From positions 1 through 50,731 of the forward strand of contig CAKUCW010000020.1 in assembly GCA_934643825.1 (NCBI GenBank): 50,731 nucleotides of DNA, read 5' to 3'. The stretch is from an uncultured Clostridia bacterium (GTDB lineage Bacteria > Bacillota > Clostridia > Christensenellales > Aristaeellaceae). Positions 34,455 to 42,960 of the stretch are shown piece by piece. Within the stretch, counting starts at the first letter, position 1, and the number at the start of each line of letters is the position of its first letter. A model generated the notes under the pieces. That model saw only the letters and a list, made by a program, of their open reading frames with translations. It searched no databases and was not told the origin of the DNA. The translations under genes and the position numbers were made by a program.

Positions 34455-35843
34455 TTAATTTGCTTGCTTGGCGTGCGTGGAGCAGATGTTATCAAACTGC
34501 TCGATGGGCTTACCTGCCATGACATCGGTTGCTTTTCCGTCGCGGGCGGCGATTTCTCCGCCGACGATGACGAAGCGGATGCCCTCCGGCGCGGCGTCCG
34601 GATATCCCAGACCGGGGAAGTCTGCGCAGTCCCGAATGGTTTCGGGATTGAAGACGAGAAGGTCGGCGTCCATGCCGCTGCGGATGCGTCCCTTCTGCGA
34701 AAAACCGAAGGTTTCCGCGGGCAGGAGCGTGGTATGGTAAATCGCCTGTTCCCAGCTGAGTTCGCCCCGCTCGATGACCATTTCGTGCAGGTAGCGCGGG
34801 AAGCTGCCCGCGATTTGCGGATGCCCCTCGCCCGGCGCATAGCTGCCCGTGTCTGTTGAAACCATCGTCAGCGGATAACGCTGAATGGTATAGATGGCGT
34901 TTTCGTCGCCCGTGTTGACGACCACGGCGTCGTTGGGATGCTCGGTTCGCAGATGCTCATAGAGCGCCTGATCGGGAACCTTGCCGATGTGTTCGCCGGT
35001 GATGACGCGCAGGTGGCGCAGCTCGATGCTGTTATCGCGCATGGTCACAGGCTCAAAGAGCGCGGAACCGATATAGGAACACCAATCCTTGTACATGCCG
35101 CTGTCCAGCCGCATATCCACGCCGCGGTCACGCGCAAGCTCCAGCATTTCCAGCGCTTCATATTCTACGCCCACGCCGTATTGATAGACGAAGTGCGAAA
35201 CAATCATTCGGCATCCGGTGACCTCCGCCAGCTCGATGGCTTCCTGCAGGGAGTGGAGATCGGTCATGGAGTACATGCGCGTGTCGATGGAGACGGGTCT
35301 GCCATGCGCACGGGCGCAGGAACAGAGGGTTTCCATCTCCTCAAGCGTCGTGCCGGGCGCGTAGCCGGGGCCGAGGGAAACGCCTGCCGCGCCGCCGCAC
35401 AGCGCTTTGTCGCAAAGGTCGCCCATCACATGCGCCTGTGCGCGTGTGGCGGGCTCAAAGGGGTTTGTGACGCCTGCCGCTTCACGCAGGGCGCACAGAC
35501 CGACCAGCTCCGCCTGATGGATGGGGAACTGGGTTTGGGCACGCAAAAAAGACGCTGTATTGAGCGGAGAAAAGCCGCAGTTGCCGCCGACGCTTGTCGT
35601 AATGCCTTGCAGCAGGGAGAGCGTGCCGGTGTGCTTGCAGCCGTCGATATGCCCGTGCGGGTCGATGAAACCGGGGCAGACGAAACAGCCCGCCGCGTCG
35701 AGCGTCTGCACGCCGCAGGGCGCATCACAGCCGCCCGGGAAGATGGCTTCGATTTTTTCGCCGTCGCAGAGGACGTCTGCGCGGAAACGGCGGAGCGTTT
35801 CGGGGTCGATGACCGTGCCGCCGGAAATGAAGAGTTTTGACAT
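34455..35843 (-). CDS. D-aminoacylase/N-acyl-D-amino-acid deacylase family amidohydrolase
   Basis: 462 residues of the metal-dependent amidohydrolase superfamily. It opens with the composite beta-sandwich MSKLFISGGTVIDPETL, then the metal motif PGFIDPHGHIDG, the GGNCGFSP loop shared by D-aminoacylases, IVSHFVYQYG, the late metal Asp in STDTGSYAPGE, and the C-terminal SGMDADLLVFNPETI. The family hydrolyses N-acyl-D-amino acids or dipeptides; the substrate here is not proven. It is 3' of potD on the same strand with a 235-base gap, so it may be a separate unit. There is no signal peptide. Confidence 0.85.
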   Translation of the reverse strand: MSKLFISGGTVIDPETLRRFRADVLCDGEKIEAIFPGGCDAPCGVQTLDAAGCFVCPGFIDPHGHIDGCKHTGTLSLLQGITTSVGGNCGFSPLNTASFLRAQTQFPIHQAELVGLCALREAAGVTNPFEPATRAQAHVMGDLCDKALCGGAAGVSLGPGYAPGTTLEEMETLCSCARAHGRPVSIDTRMYSMTDLHSLQEAIELAEVTGCRMIVSHFVYQYGVGVEYEALEMLELARDRGVDMRLDSGMYKDWCSYIGSALFEPVTMRDNSIELRHLRVITGEHIGKVPDQALYEHLRTEHPNDAVVVNTGDENAIYTIQRYPLTMVSTDTGSYAPGEGHPQIAGSFPRYLHEMVIERGELSWEQAIYHTTLLPAETFGFSQKGRIRSGMDADLLVFNPETIRDCADFPGLGYPDAAPEGIRFVIVGGEIAARDGKATDVMAGKPIEQFDNICSTHAKQAN

Positions 35844-36078
35844 GATGAATCCCCCATCCTTATCCTATGAAATCGAATATATGGCGGTGAATCCGTCTTG
35901 AAAAACCCGCCCGAAACCGGACGGATTTTTCAAGACGGGGCAGCTTTCGCCGCCCCGCCGAAAAACGCCTGGGGTTTTATCCCCAAGATTATCAAGAACA
36001 TGAAGCTCTTGGGTTTTCCGCCTTAGGAGCTGTATTCCTCCATATCCTGCGGCGGAAGCGGGCGCGGGCTGAGCCTGT

Positions 36079-37137
36079 TTACTGCATGCTCAGCTTGAAT
36101 TTCGTCCAGATGTCCTGGAACTTCTGCTCGTCTTCGCTGGACAGGTTACGGACATATTCCGCATCGTCCAGACGGTCAAAGATGCCGTTGAAGACCGGAT
36201 TGTTCAGGTACGCTTCGGACAGATACGCCTTGGCAGCTTCGTTCGGGCAGCAGTAGTACTGCCACTCGGCACAAGTCGCGGCGACTTCCGGACGGAGCAT
36301 ATACTGCAGGAAGATGTTCGCGTTCTTGGCGTGCGGCGCGTTCACCGGAATGAAGCAGCCGTCGATGCCGAAGCCCAGACCCTCTTCCGGCCAGACCACC
36401 TTCAGATCCGGATTGGCGTCCAGCGCGAGCGCGACGAACGGAGTGAAGGTATAGGCGACGGAAATATCGCCGGAAACCAGATAGTTGTGCAGGTTTTCAT
36501 ATTCCAGAACATGGATGTTGGGGCGCAGTGCGTCGAGCTTTTCGGCGGCTTCTGCAAGCACCGCGTCATCCGTGGTGTTCATGCTCTGATGCATGGAGAG
36601 AAGCACCATGCCGAGGGTGACGCGTGCGTCGTCGATCAGACCCAGGCTGTCCTCCAGGGACGGATCCCAGAGGTCGTTGAAGCCCTTGATGTCGATATCC
36701 ACAACGGACGGATCGTAGACAATCAGCGGGATACCGCTAACATAGGGAACGACATACTGATTGTCCGGATCAAAGAACTGATGGGTGAAGCCCTCGTTCA
36801 GGTTGGCATAGTTATCGACGATGGACGTGTCGAACGGCTGCATCAGACCCGCTTCACGCGTGGTGTTGAGCATATAGTCGCTCGCCAGAACGATGTCGTA
36901 GTCGCCGCCGCCCACCGCGGAGAGCTTCTCGTACATCTCTTCGTTGCTGGAGAAGGTCGCGTAGTTGACCTTGATGCCCGTTTCCTGCTCGAAGGGCTTG
37001 ATGACGGTTTCGTAGTCGATGTAGCCTTCCCAAGTGAAGATGTTGAGAACGGCTTCGTCCGTCGCGTTCGTCGTTTCCGCCAGCGCACACGCGCTCAGGG
37101 AAAGCATCGCCAACAGTACACAGAGAATCTTCTTCAT
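36079..37137 (-). CDS. potD: Spermidine/putrescine ABC transporter substrate-binding lipoprotein
   Basis: 352 residues. MKKILCVLLAMLSLSAC forms a lipoprotein signal ending LSAC, so Cys17 would be lipidated and the protein tethered outside the membrane. The mature region has LNIFTWEGYID, the classic PotD/PotF N-terminal strand, then YDIVLASDYM, VPYVSGIPLIVYD and a C-terminal HAKNANIFLQYMLRP. Start at 37137 is supported by GGAGG; seven upstream in-frame residues are excluded. It is the last gene of the minus-strand potABCD operon, 62 bases after potC. Polyamine specificity is by family and operon context. Confidence 0.92.
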   Translation of the reverse strand: MKKILCVLLAMLSLSACALAETTNATDEAVLNIFTWEGYIDYETVIKPFEQETGIKVNYATFSSNEEMYEKLSAVGGGDYDIVLASDYMLNTTREAGLMQPFDTSIVDNYANLNEGFTHQFFDPDNQYVVPYVSGIPLIVYDPSVVDIDIKGFNDLWDPSLEDSLGLIDDARVTLGMVLLSMHQSMNTTDDAVLAEAAEKLDALRPNIHVLEYENLHNYLVSGDISVAYTFTPFVALALDANPDLKVVWPEEGLGFGIDGCFIPVNAPHAKNANIFLQYMLRPEVAATCAEWQYYCCPNEAAKAYLSEAYLNNPVFNGIFDRLDDAEYVRNLSSEDEQKFQDIWTKFKLSMQ

Positions 37138-37199
37138 AGTCCTGTTCCTCCTTATCAAGGAATAGTCAATATATTCAAACGCGGAAGTGCGTTTGAGGC

Positions 37200-38003
37200 T
37201 TAGTTCAGCTTCGCGTTGCTGCGTGCGGTCAAAAGCTGGCTGAACGCGACGCAGATGAAGATGACGCCGAGCATCAGCGTGGAGAGCGCGTTGATTTCCG
37301 GCGTGCCGCCCGAGCGCAGACCGGTGTAAACCTTCAGAGGAAGGGTCGTCGTTTCCGCGCTGGTGACGAAAAACGAGATGACCACGTCGTCAAGGCTCAT
37401 GGCGGCGGAGAGCATCATGCCCGACAGCACGGCAGGGAAAACCAGCGGCAGCGTGATGTCCTTCAGCACCCGCATCGGGCTGGCGCCCAAATCGCGTGCC
37501 GCTTCCGACAGCGACGGATCCATGCCGATCAGGCGGGATTTGACGTTGATCAGCACATAGGGAATACAGAATGTCGTGTGCGTCAGAATCAGCGCACCCA
37601 TGCCCAGCTTGACGCCGACCGCCGTGAACACGGACAGATACGCCATGCCCAAAACCAGCTCGGGAATCATCATCGGCAGGGTTGCCAGCGATTCGATGGC
37701 GCCGCCCAGTTTCAGGTGGCTTCGGGACAGCCCGATGGCGCCCAGCGTGCCGATTCCGCCGGCGAGCAGGCTGGATATGGCAGCCAGAATCAGCGAATTC
37801 TTGAGCGCATCCGCCATCAGCGCGTTGGAGAACAGGCGGCTGTACCAGCTGGTCGTGAAGCCCTGCCAGCTGCCGATGGTGCGTCCGGAATTGAACGAGT
37901 AAATGACGACCATCAGAATCGGCAGATACAGAATGATGAGAATCAGCGTCAGGTAGACGGGGGAAAAGATCTTGCGCTTTTTGCGCCGCTTTGCCGCTGC
38001 CAT
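37200..38003 (-). CDS. potC: Spermidine/putrescine ABC transporter permease
   Basis: 267 residues with about six membrane helices, beginning MAAAKRRKKRKIFSPVY then LTLILIILYLPILMVVIYSF. The EAA loop that docks the ATPase reads EAARDLGASPMRVLKDITLP (~180). Matches PotC of polyamine importers. ATG 38003 shares its A with the potB TGA (TGATG), and GGGGG is seven bases upstream; a GTG one codon earlier is an alternative. Works with PotB as membrane channel. Confidence 0.93.
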   Translation of the reverse strand: MAAAKRRKKRKIFSPVYLTLILIILYLPILMVVIYSFNSGRTIGSWQGFTTSWYSRLFSNALMADALKNSLILAAISSLLAGGIGTLGAIGLSRSHLKLGGAIESLATLPMMIPELVLGMAYLSVFTAVGVKLGMGALILTHTTFCIPYVLINVKSRLIGMDPSLSEAARDLGASPMRVLKDITLPLVFPAVLSGMMLSAAMSLDDVVISFFVTSAETTTLPLKVYTGLRSGGTPEINALSTLMLGVIFICVAFSQLLTARSNAKLN

Positions 38004-38866
38004 CACATCACCCCCAAATCGTCGCCGCCGACCTTGCGGTAAAGGAGATAGATGCCCGCTGAGAGCGCGATGAGGATCATGCTCATCGCCGAACCGACAT
38101 TCCAGTCGCGCACCTTGAGCAGCTGGTCGCGGATGAGGTTGCCGATCAGCACCAGACCGCCGCCCATGATATCGGACAGATAGAACAGACCGACGCTCGG
38201 CACAAAGACCAGCACGCAGCCCGCCAGAATGCCCGGCGCGGTCAGCGGCAGGGTCACCGTTAGGAATGCACGCCAGGGCGGGGAACCCAGATCACGCGCC
38301 GCTTCCACCAGCGTAAAATCCATCTTATCCACCGCGTTGTGACACGGCAGAATCATGAAGGAGATCAGGCAGTAGACCATCGCCAGCAGAACCGAGCCGT
38401 AGGAGCCGAGGAACTTGATATTTTTGTCAATCAGCCCCAGCGCGCGCAGTGCGCCGTTGATGGGGCCGTTTGCCTGAAGCAGAATTTTCCAGCCGTAGAT
38501 ACGCACCAGCGCACTCGTCCAGAACGGAATGATGACCAGCATCATCAGCAGCGCCTTCCATTTTTTGGAAGCCCGCGCCATGCAGTAGCCGAAGGGATAG
38601 CCGATGATGAAGGAGATGAGCGTTGTGAAGAAAGCCAGCTGTAAGCTGTTGGCGAATACCTTGAGGTAGTCCGCACGAAACAGCGCTTTATAGTTGGAAA
38701 GCGTCAGCGCCATGCCCCACTCAAACTTACCGCCCACGACCAGCGAGGTGCACAGCACATAGATCAGCGGCAGGGCGACCAGCAGCACGCCGAAGCACGC
38801 CATGGGCGCGATCATCAGCGCACCGATGCGCTGCTCATGCGCTTTAAGCCCGTTTTTACGCGCCAT
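38003..38866 (-). CDS. potB: Spermidine/putrescine ABC transporter permease
   Basis: 287 residues, six predicted membrane helices. Starts MARKNGLKAHEQRIGALM, then APMACFGVLLVALPLIYVL. The EAA motif is EAARDLGSPPWRAFLTVTLP near ~190. PotB type by position and by its Phe/Gly-rich loop VPSVGLFYLSDIMGGG. Start follows GGAGG and overlaps the end of potA by 11 bases; its stop overlaps potC. Such overlaps indicate tight coupling. Confidence 0.93.
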   Translation of the reverse strand: MARKNGLKAHEQRIGALMIAPMACFGVLLVALPLIYVLCTSLVVGGKFEWGMALTLSNYKALFRADYLKVFANSLQLAFFTTLISFIIGYPFGYCMARASKKWKALLMMLVIIPFWTSALVRIYGWKILLQANGPINGALRALGLIDKNIKFLGSYGSVLLAMVYCLISFMILPCHNAVDKMDFTLVEAARDLGSPPWRAFLTVTLPLTAPGILAGCVLVFVPSVGLFYLSDIMGGGLVLIGNLIRDQLLKVRDWNVGSAMSMILIALSAGIYLLYRKVGGDDLGVM

Positions 38867-39944
38867 AGGACGAACCTCCGATGACCGCTGCCTGCGCGGG
38901 ATTCCAGTACAGATAGGCGGTGCTGCCGGGCTGGAGAGCGTCTGCCAGCTTGCCGTCGCTGGTTGCGACAGCTTCGCTTCCGTCCGCCATCGTGAGATAG
39001 GTCAGCACGTTTCCGCCGGCGTAACGCGATTCGCGAACCGTTGCCGGAAGATCAAAGCCCTCGACCGGCGTGCCGGAGGCACGCATGCGCTCCGTCCGCA
39101 CGCACAGCTCGCAGGTCTCCCCGACGGTCAGCTTTGCACACGACGCGTCCACCGTAAAGCCGCCGCATGTGCCGCGGATGACAGCCGTGTCCCTGCCGAC
39201 GGATTCGACCCTGCCGCTCAGCAGCGTCGAGCGTCCGATGAACTGAGCGACATAATTCGTCTTCGGCTCGTCGTAGATTTCTTCCGGCGTACCGACCTGC
39301 TCAAAGCGTCCGCCGCGCATGACGGCGATGCGGTCGGACATGTTGATGGCTTCTTCCTGATCGTGGGTGATGTAGACGAAGGTGATGCCGAGCTTCTTTT
39401 GCAGCCGCTTGAGCTCCAGCTGCATCTGGCGGCGAAGCTGGAGGTCGAGCGCACCGAGCGGCTCATCCAGCAGCAGCAGCGCCGGTTCCGGCGCGAGTGC
39501 GCGGGCGATGGCGATGCGCTGACGCTGTCCGCCGGAAAGCTGGGCGGGCATGCGATTGGCGTATTCGCTCATCTGAACCAGATCGAGCATCTCCTCAACA
39601 CGCGCCGCCGCGGCTTTTTTATCCATGCCGTGAACGCGCAGACCGTAGCCGACGTTTTTTGCCACGTTCATATGCGGAAAAAGTGCGTAGCTCTGGAAAA
39701 CCGTATTGACGGGACGCTTTTCCGGAGGCAGGTCGGTGACATCTTTTCCGTTCAGAATGACGCTGCCTTCATCAGGCGTTTCCAAACCGGAGATGATGCG
39801 CAGGGTTGTCGTCTTGCCGCAGCCCGACGCGCCGAGCAGCGTGACGAATTCGCCGCGGGCAACGTCAAGGGAGATATCGCGAAGGACGTCTCCCTCGCCG
39901 AAATCCTTGGAAATATGCTGTAAAGAAAGAAGGGTATCCTGCAT
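38856..39944 (-). CDS. potA: Spermidine/putrescine ABC transporter ATP-binding protein
   Basis: 362 residues. Begins MQDTLLSLQHISKDFGEG. Walker A LLGASGCGKTTTLR (~38), Q-loop FQSYALFPHM, signature QLSGGQRQRIAIARAL, Walker B LLLLDEPLGALD, and H-loop YITHDQEEA. C-terminal TOBE-like beta region (~240-362) as in PotA and MalK. ATG 39944 with GGGAGG is preferred to the longer frame. First gene of potABCD; the promoter at 40004-40032 drives it. Confidence 0.94.
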   Translation of the reverse strand: MQDTLLSLQHISKDFGEGDVLRDISLDVARGEFVTLLGASGCGKTTTLRIISGLETPDEGSVILNGKDVTDLPPEKRPVNTVFQSYALFPHMNVAKNVGYGLRVHGMDKKAAAARVEEMLDLVQMSEYANRMPAQLSGGQRQRIAIARALAPEPALLLLDEPLGALDLQLRRQMQLELKRLQKKLGITFVYITHDQEEAINMSDRIAVMRGGRFEQVGTPEEIYDEPKTNYVAQFIGRSTLLSGRVESVGRDTAVIRGTCGGFTVDASCAKLTVGETCELCVRTERMRASGTPVEGFDLPATVRESRYAGGNVLTYLTMADGSEAVATSDGKLADALQPGSTAYLYWNPAQAAVIGGSSYGA

Positions 39945-40003
39945 GTTATCCTCCCTGAAATCATGCTTTGTATTTCTAGGGTTCAACCGATAAAAACAGC
40001 ATG

Positions 40004-40032
40004 ATTATATGCTATGAAAGCCGCTGTGTCAA
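40004..40032 (-). promoter_or_regulatory. Consensus sigma-A promoter of potABCD
   Basis: On the minus strand TTGACA (40032-40027), 17 bases, TATAAT (40009-40004): both hexamers perfect. Confidence 0.92.
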
Positions 40033-40137
40033 TATGAAAGTTCAGCATGAAAATTGTGCGGGTTTAATCCTGCTAAACACAGGCATATAAAACGAAGCGG
40101 AAAGCATGGGACACGGAGCGCGGCTTCACATGAAAAC

Positions 40138-40223
40138 AGGCTGTCAGACCGGAACCGAGTCCCCGAAAAAGCAGCATACGCCTTGTTTTTTGGGGAATCA
40201 TCGGCTTCTCAGCCCGACAGCCT
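40138..40223. other. Structured intergenic segment (possible terminator)
   Basis: AGGCTGTC (40138-40145) is inverted at GACAGCCT (40216-40223), with an inner TCCCC/GGGGA pair. It lies just past the amino-acid ABC ATPase stop. The same GGCTGTC ends occur on the element at 45605-45808. Confidence 0.5.
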
Positions 40224-40231
40224 CTTGAAAT

Positions 40232-40987
40232 TCAATAATTGCTTTCTCCGGCGAATGCACGGATCGCCTCGCTGCGGTTGTCGCCCAGAACCTGCTGTGC
40301 GGGTCCGTCCTCAACGACGCGCCCGTCTGCCATATAGATGACGCGGTCCGCGACGTCGCGGGCGAAATTCATTTCATGGGTAACGACGATCATCGTGCGC
40401 TTTTCGTCGGCAAGCTGACGGATGACGCCCAGCACCTCCTGCGTGAGCTGAGGATCCAGTGCGCTGGTCGGCTCGTCGAAGCAGAGGATTTCCGGATCCA
40501 TGGCGAGTGCGCGGGCGATGGCGACGCGCTGGCACTGTCCGCCGGAGAGGTTGCAGGGGTAAGCGCCTGCCTTGTCCGCCAGACCGACCTTTTCCAGCAG
40601 GAGCATGGCTTTCTGCTCGGCTTCCTGACGGCTGCGATGCAGAACGAGCTGCTGGGGCGCGGTGAGGTTGCGCAGAACGGTGTAATGCGGGAAGAGGTGA
40701 TAATCCTGAAAGACCAGACCCATTTTCAGGCATAGACCGCGCAGGTCTTTTTCCTTTTGATAATGTGCCGTGTTGTCCGCGCCGGTCGTGACCATCGGCT
40801 GACCGTCGATGCGGATTTCGCCGCTGTCGATGGTTTCCAAGTGGTTCAGGCAGCGCAGGAGCGTGCTTTTGCCCGAACCGCTTCTGCCGATGATGGCGAC
40901 GACTTCGCCGCGTGCGACGCGGACGGTCACGCCCTTCAGCACCTCGTTATCCCCGAATTTTTTCTGAATGTCGATCGCCTGAAGCAT
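40232..40987 (-). CDS. Polar amino acid ABC transporter ATP-binding protein
   Basis: 251 residues of the GlnQ/HisP family, energising import of polar amino acids. MLQAIDIQKKFGDNEVLKGV opens the domain. Walker A GRSGSGKSTLLRCLNHLE (~34), signature LSGGQCQRVAIARAL (Cys replacing the usual Gln), Walker B LCFDEPTSALDP, and H-loop VVTHEMNFA. Start follows GGAGA. Third gene of the minus-strand operon binding protein-permease-ATPase, 17 bases after the permease. The exact amino acid cannot be predicted. Confidence 0.93.
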   Translation of the reverse strand: MLQAIDIQKKFGDNEVLKGVTVRVARGEVVAIIGRSGSGKSTLLRCLNHLETIDSGEIRIDGQPMVTTGADNTAHYQKEKDLRGLCLKMGLVFQDYHLFPHYTVLRNLTAPQQLVLHRSRQEAEQKAMLLLEKVGLADKAGAYPCNLSGGQCQRVAIARALAMDPEILCFDEPTSALDPQLTQEVLGVIRQLADEKRTMIVVTHEMNFARDVADRVIYMADGRVVEDGPAQQVLGDNRSEAIRAFAGESNY

Positions 40988-41004
40988 GATAGGTCTCCTT
41001 TGGG

Positions 41005-41670
41005 TCAGTCTTTGTAATACGCCATGCGGCGGTTAAGGCGGTTGAAGATGAGCGAAACCACGCCGTTCATCAGCAGATAGAACAAACCCGCGACGAACAG
41101 CGGCTCAATCGACGCCGTGCGGCTCGCTTCGTTCTTCGCCGCCCGGAACAATTCGGAAACGGCGATGACATTTGCCAGCGAGGTATCCTTGACCAGCGTG
41201 ATGACCTCGTTGCTGACCGGCAGAAGGACGCGCTTCGCCACCTGAGGCAGGACGATATGGAAAAACGTCTGCGCCTTCGTCAAGCCGAGAACCTGACTGG
41301 CTTCGTGCTGCCCGACCGGAATGGATTGGATGCCGCCGCGGAAGATCTCGGCAAAATATGCCGCATAGTTCAGCGAGAAGGACAGGATGGTGGCGTTCAT
41401 GCGATCCAGATTCACGCCGGTCAATGTCGGGATGGCGAAATAGATGGCGAAAATCTGGAGCATCAGCGGCGTGCCGCGCATCACGAGGATATACAGCGAG
41501 ATCGGTGCGCTGATGATCTTCCTTTTGCTCATGCGCAGAAGCGCAAGGGCAAGACCGAGCGGCAGGGAGAAAATCAGCGTGAAACAGAAGATGAGCAGCG
41601 TGTTGCCAAAACCGCCCATCATGGAGAGAATCAGCTTCATCAGCGCGTCGAAATTGTTGAAATACCTCAT
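41005..41670 (-). CDS. Polar amino acid ABC transporter permease
   Basis: 221 residues of the HisM/GlnP permease family with about five membrane helices. The amino-acid-type signature reads MRGTPLMLQIFAIYFA (~84), then NYAAYFAEIFRGGIQSIP and the EAA loop EASQVLGLTKAQTFFHIVLP. Only one permease gene is present, so it would form a homodimer. GGAGG precedes ATG 41670. 88 bases separate it from the binding-protein gene. Confidence 0.92.
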   Translation of the reverse strand: MRYFNNFDALMKLILSMMGGFGNTLLIFCFTLIFSLPLGLALALLRMSKRKIISAPISLYILVMRGTPLMLQIFAIYFAIPTLTGVNLDRMNATILSFSLNYAAYFAEIFRGGIQSIPVGQHEASQVLGLTKAQTFFHIVLPQVAKRVLLPVSNEVITLVKDTSLANVIAVSELFRAAKNEASRTASIEPLFVAGLFYLLMNGVVSLIFNRLNRRMAYYKD

Positions 41671-41758
41671 GAAAGCCTCCGGGGTTCAGGAATTTTGGGG
41701 TAGGAGGGAAATCGCGAGAAAAGGGCGCCTTGCGGCAGCCCAATCGTTTTCCCTTGTT

Positions 41759-42580
41759 TTATTTCTTGTAATCTGCGGCGTACTTGGAAACCAGCGTGAT
41801 GTCGTTTGCGAACCAGTTGGCGCGGATGGCGTCGAGCGTGCCGTCCTCAGCCATGGCGATGAGCGTTTCGCTGACGGCGTTCGCGAGCGTATCCTCGCCC
41901 TTGCGGAAGGCGATGCCGTATTCCTCGGCGTCCATGACCTCCGGCAGAACGGTGAAGAGCGTCGGGTCATCCTGCTGAGCGATGTAGTAGTTGCCGACAA
42001 CGGAGTCAATCAGCAGAACGTCGATGCCGCCCAGCTTGAGATCCATCAGCGCGGCGACGAAATCATCATACAGCGCGACTTCCGCGACGGAGTCCTTGAG
42101 GTCAGGGTTGGCGTTCAGCACGTCTACCGAGCTGGAGCCCGCCTGCGTGCCCAGCACCTTGCCCGCCAGCTCATCCTTGGATGTGATGCCGGAATCCGTG
42201 CGGACGACGAGAATCTGCTCGTTGGCGAGATACGGAATGGAGAAGGTCATCTGCTCCATGCGTTCGGTGGTCATCGTCAGACCGGACCAGATGCAGTCGA
42301 TGTTTTTGCCCGAAAGCTCAAGCTCCTTGGAGTCCCACGCGATCGGCTGGAGGACAAGCTCCACACCCAGACGCGAGGTCACTTCCTTCGCCAGGTCGAT
42401 GTCGAAGCCGACGTAATCGCCCTTTTCATCGACGAAGCCCATCGGCGGATACTCCTCATCAAAGCCCATCACGAAAGTTCCCTTTGCCTGCACATCGGCA
42501 AGACCGGTATCTTCAGCAAGGGCGGCGGCGCAGCAGAGCGTCATCACAGAGGCAAGCAGAGCGGCAAGAAACTTTTTCAT
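41759..42580 (-). CDS. Polar amino acid ABC transporter substrate-binding protein
   Basis: 273 residues of SBP family 3. Signal peptide ~1-22 (MKKFLAALLASVMTLCCAA, cut after ALA); no proper lipobox precedes a Cys, so anchoring is unclear. Mature motifs: FVMGFDEEYPPMGFVDEKG, YVGFDIDLAKEVTSRLG and IWSGLTMTTERMEQMTFSIPY (read in parts), matching glutamine/histidine/cystine-type binders. First gene of the three-gene operon, preceded by GGAG and a sigma-A promoter at 42662-42691. Confidence 0.92.
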   Translation of the reverse strand: MKKFLAALLASVMTLCCAAALAEDTGLADVQAKGTFVMGFDEEYPPMGFVDEKGDYVGFDIDLAKEVTSRLGVELVLQPIAWDSKELELSGKNIDCIWSGLTMTTERMEQMTFSIPYLANEQILVVRTDSGITSKDELAGKVLGTQAGSSSVDVLNANPDLKDSVAEVALYDDFVAALMDLKLGGIDVLLIDSVVGNYYIAQQDDPTLFTVLPEVMDAEEYGIAFRKGEDTLANAVSETLIAMAEDGTLDAIRANWFANDITLVSKYAADYKK

Positions 42581-42661
42581 AGGGGGGTTGCTCCTTTCTT
42601 CGTAGCTCCGGAACGGAGTCCGGATGGTTCGCTTTAATGTGCTATCGCTTTAACGTGATAA

Positions 42662-42691
42662 AGCATACCACGAAGACGGGGTGGTTGTCAA
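42662..42691 (-). promoter_or_regulatory. Sigma-A promoter of amino-acid ABC operon, with direct repeats in its leader
   Basis: On the minus strand TTGACA (42691-42686), 18 bases, TATGCT (42667-42662). Downstream, CGTTAAAGC and CATTAAAGC are direct repeats 17 bases apart that might bind a repressor. Confidence 0.65.
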
Positions 42692-42715
42692 CTGTTTTTT
42701 TCAGATTTTTTCAAC

Positions 42716-42803
42716 GTATAGGAAATTGCATAAAACCGCCTGCGTGAGCAAGACTTTGATGCGTGGCAGACTTCGGCGGAGGTGAAGGCGGGCTCAGCCC
42801 GCT
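42716..42803. repeat. Intergenic repeat B, copy 6
   Basis: Full copy ending GGCGGGCTCAGCCCGC. It directly abuts repeat A copy 4, as copy 1 abuts A copy 2. Confidence 0.88.
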
Positions 42804-42870
42804 CAGGCTGTAGACAAAAAGCTATTCTCCCCCGAAGGGGGAGAATAGCCCTTTCAGCAGATTGAAAGAC
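42804..42870. repeat. Intergenic repeat A, copy 4, 3' truncated
   Basis: CAGGCTGTAGACAAAAAGC start with perfect 12-bp hairpin CTATTCTCCCCC/GGGGGAGAATAG and GAA loop; the 3' half of the element is missing. Confidence 0.8.
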
Positions 42871-42893
42871 GAAAGCGGCGGGCAGATCCGTTC

Positions 42894-42922
42894 TTGCGCT
42901 TGATCCGCATGTGCGCTATAAT
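42894..42922 (+). promoter_or_regulatory. Sigma-A promoter of DapF-like gene
   Basis: TTGCGC (42894-42899), 17 bases, TATAAT (42917-42922), 39 bases before the ATG. Confidence 0.7.
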
Positions 42923-42960
42923 GCTTTACAACATTAAAGTGATGAAAGAAGGGCTTTCCC

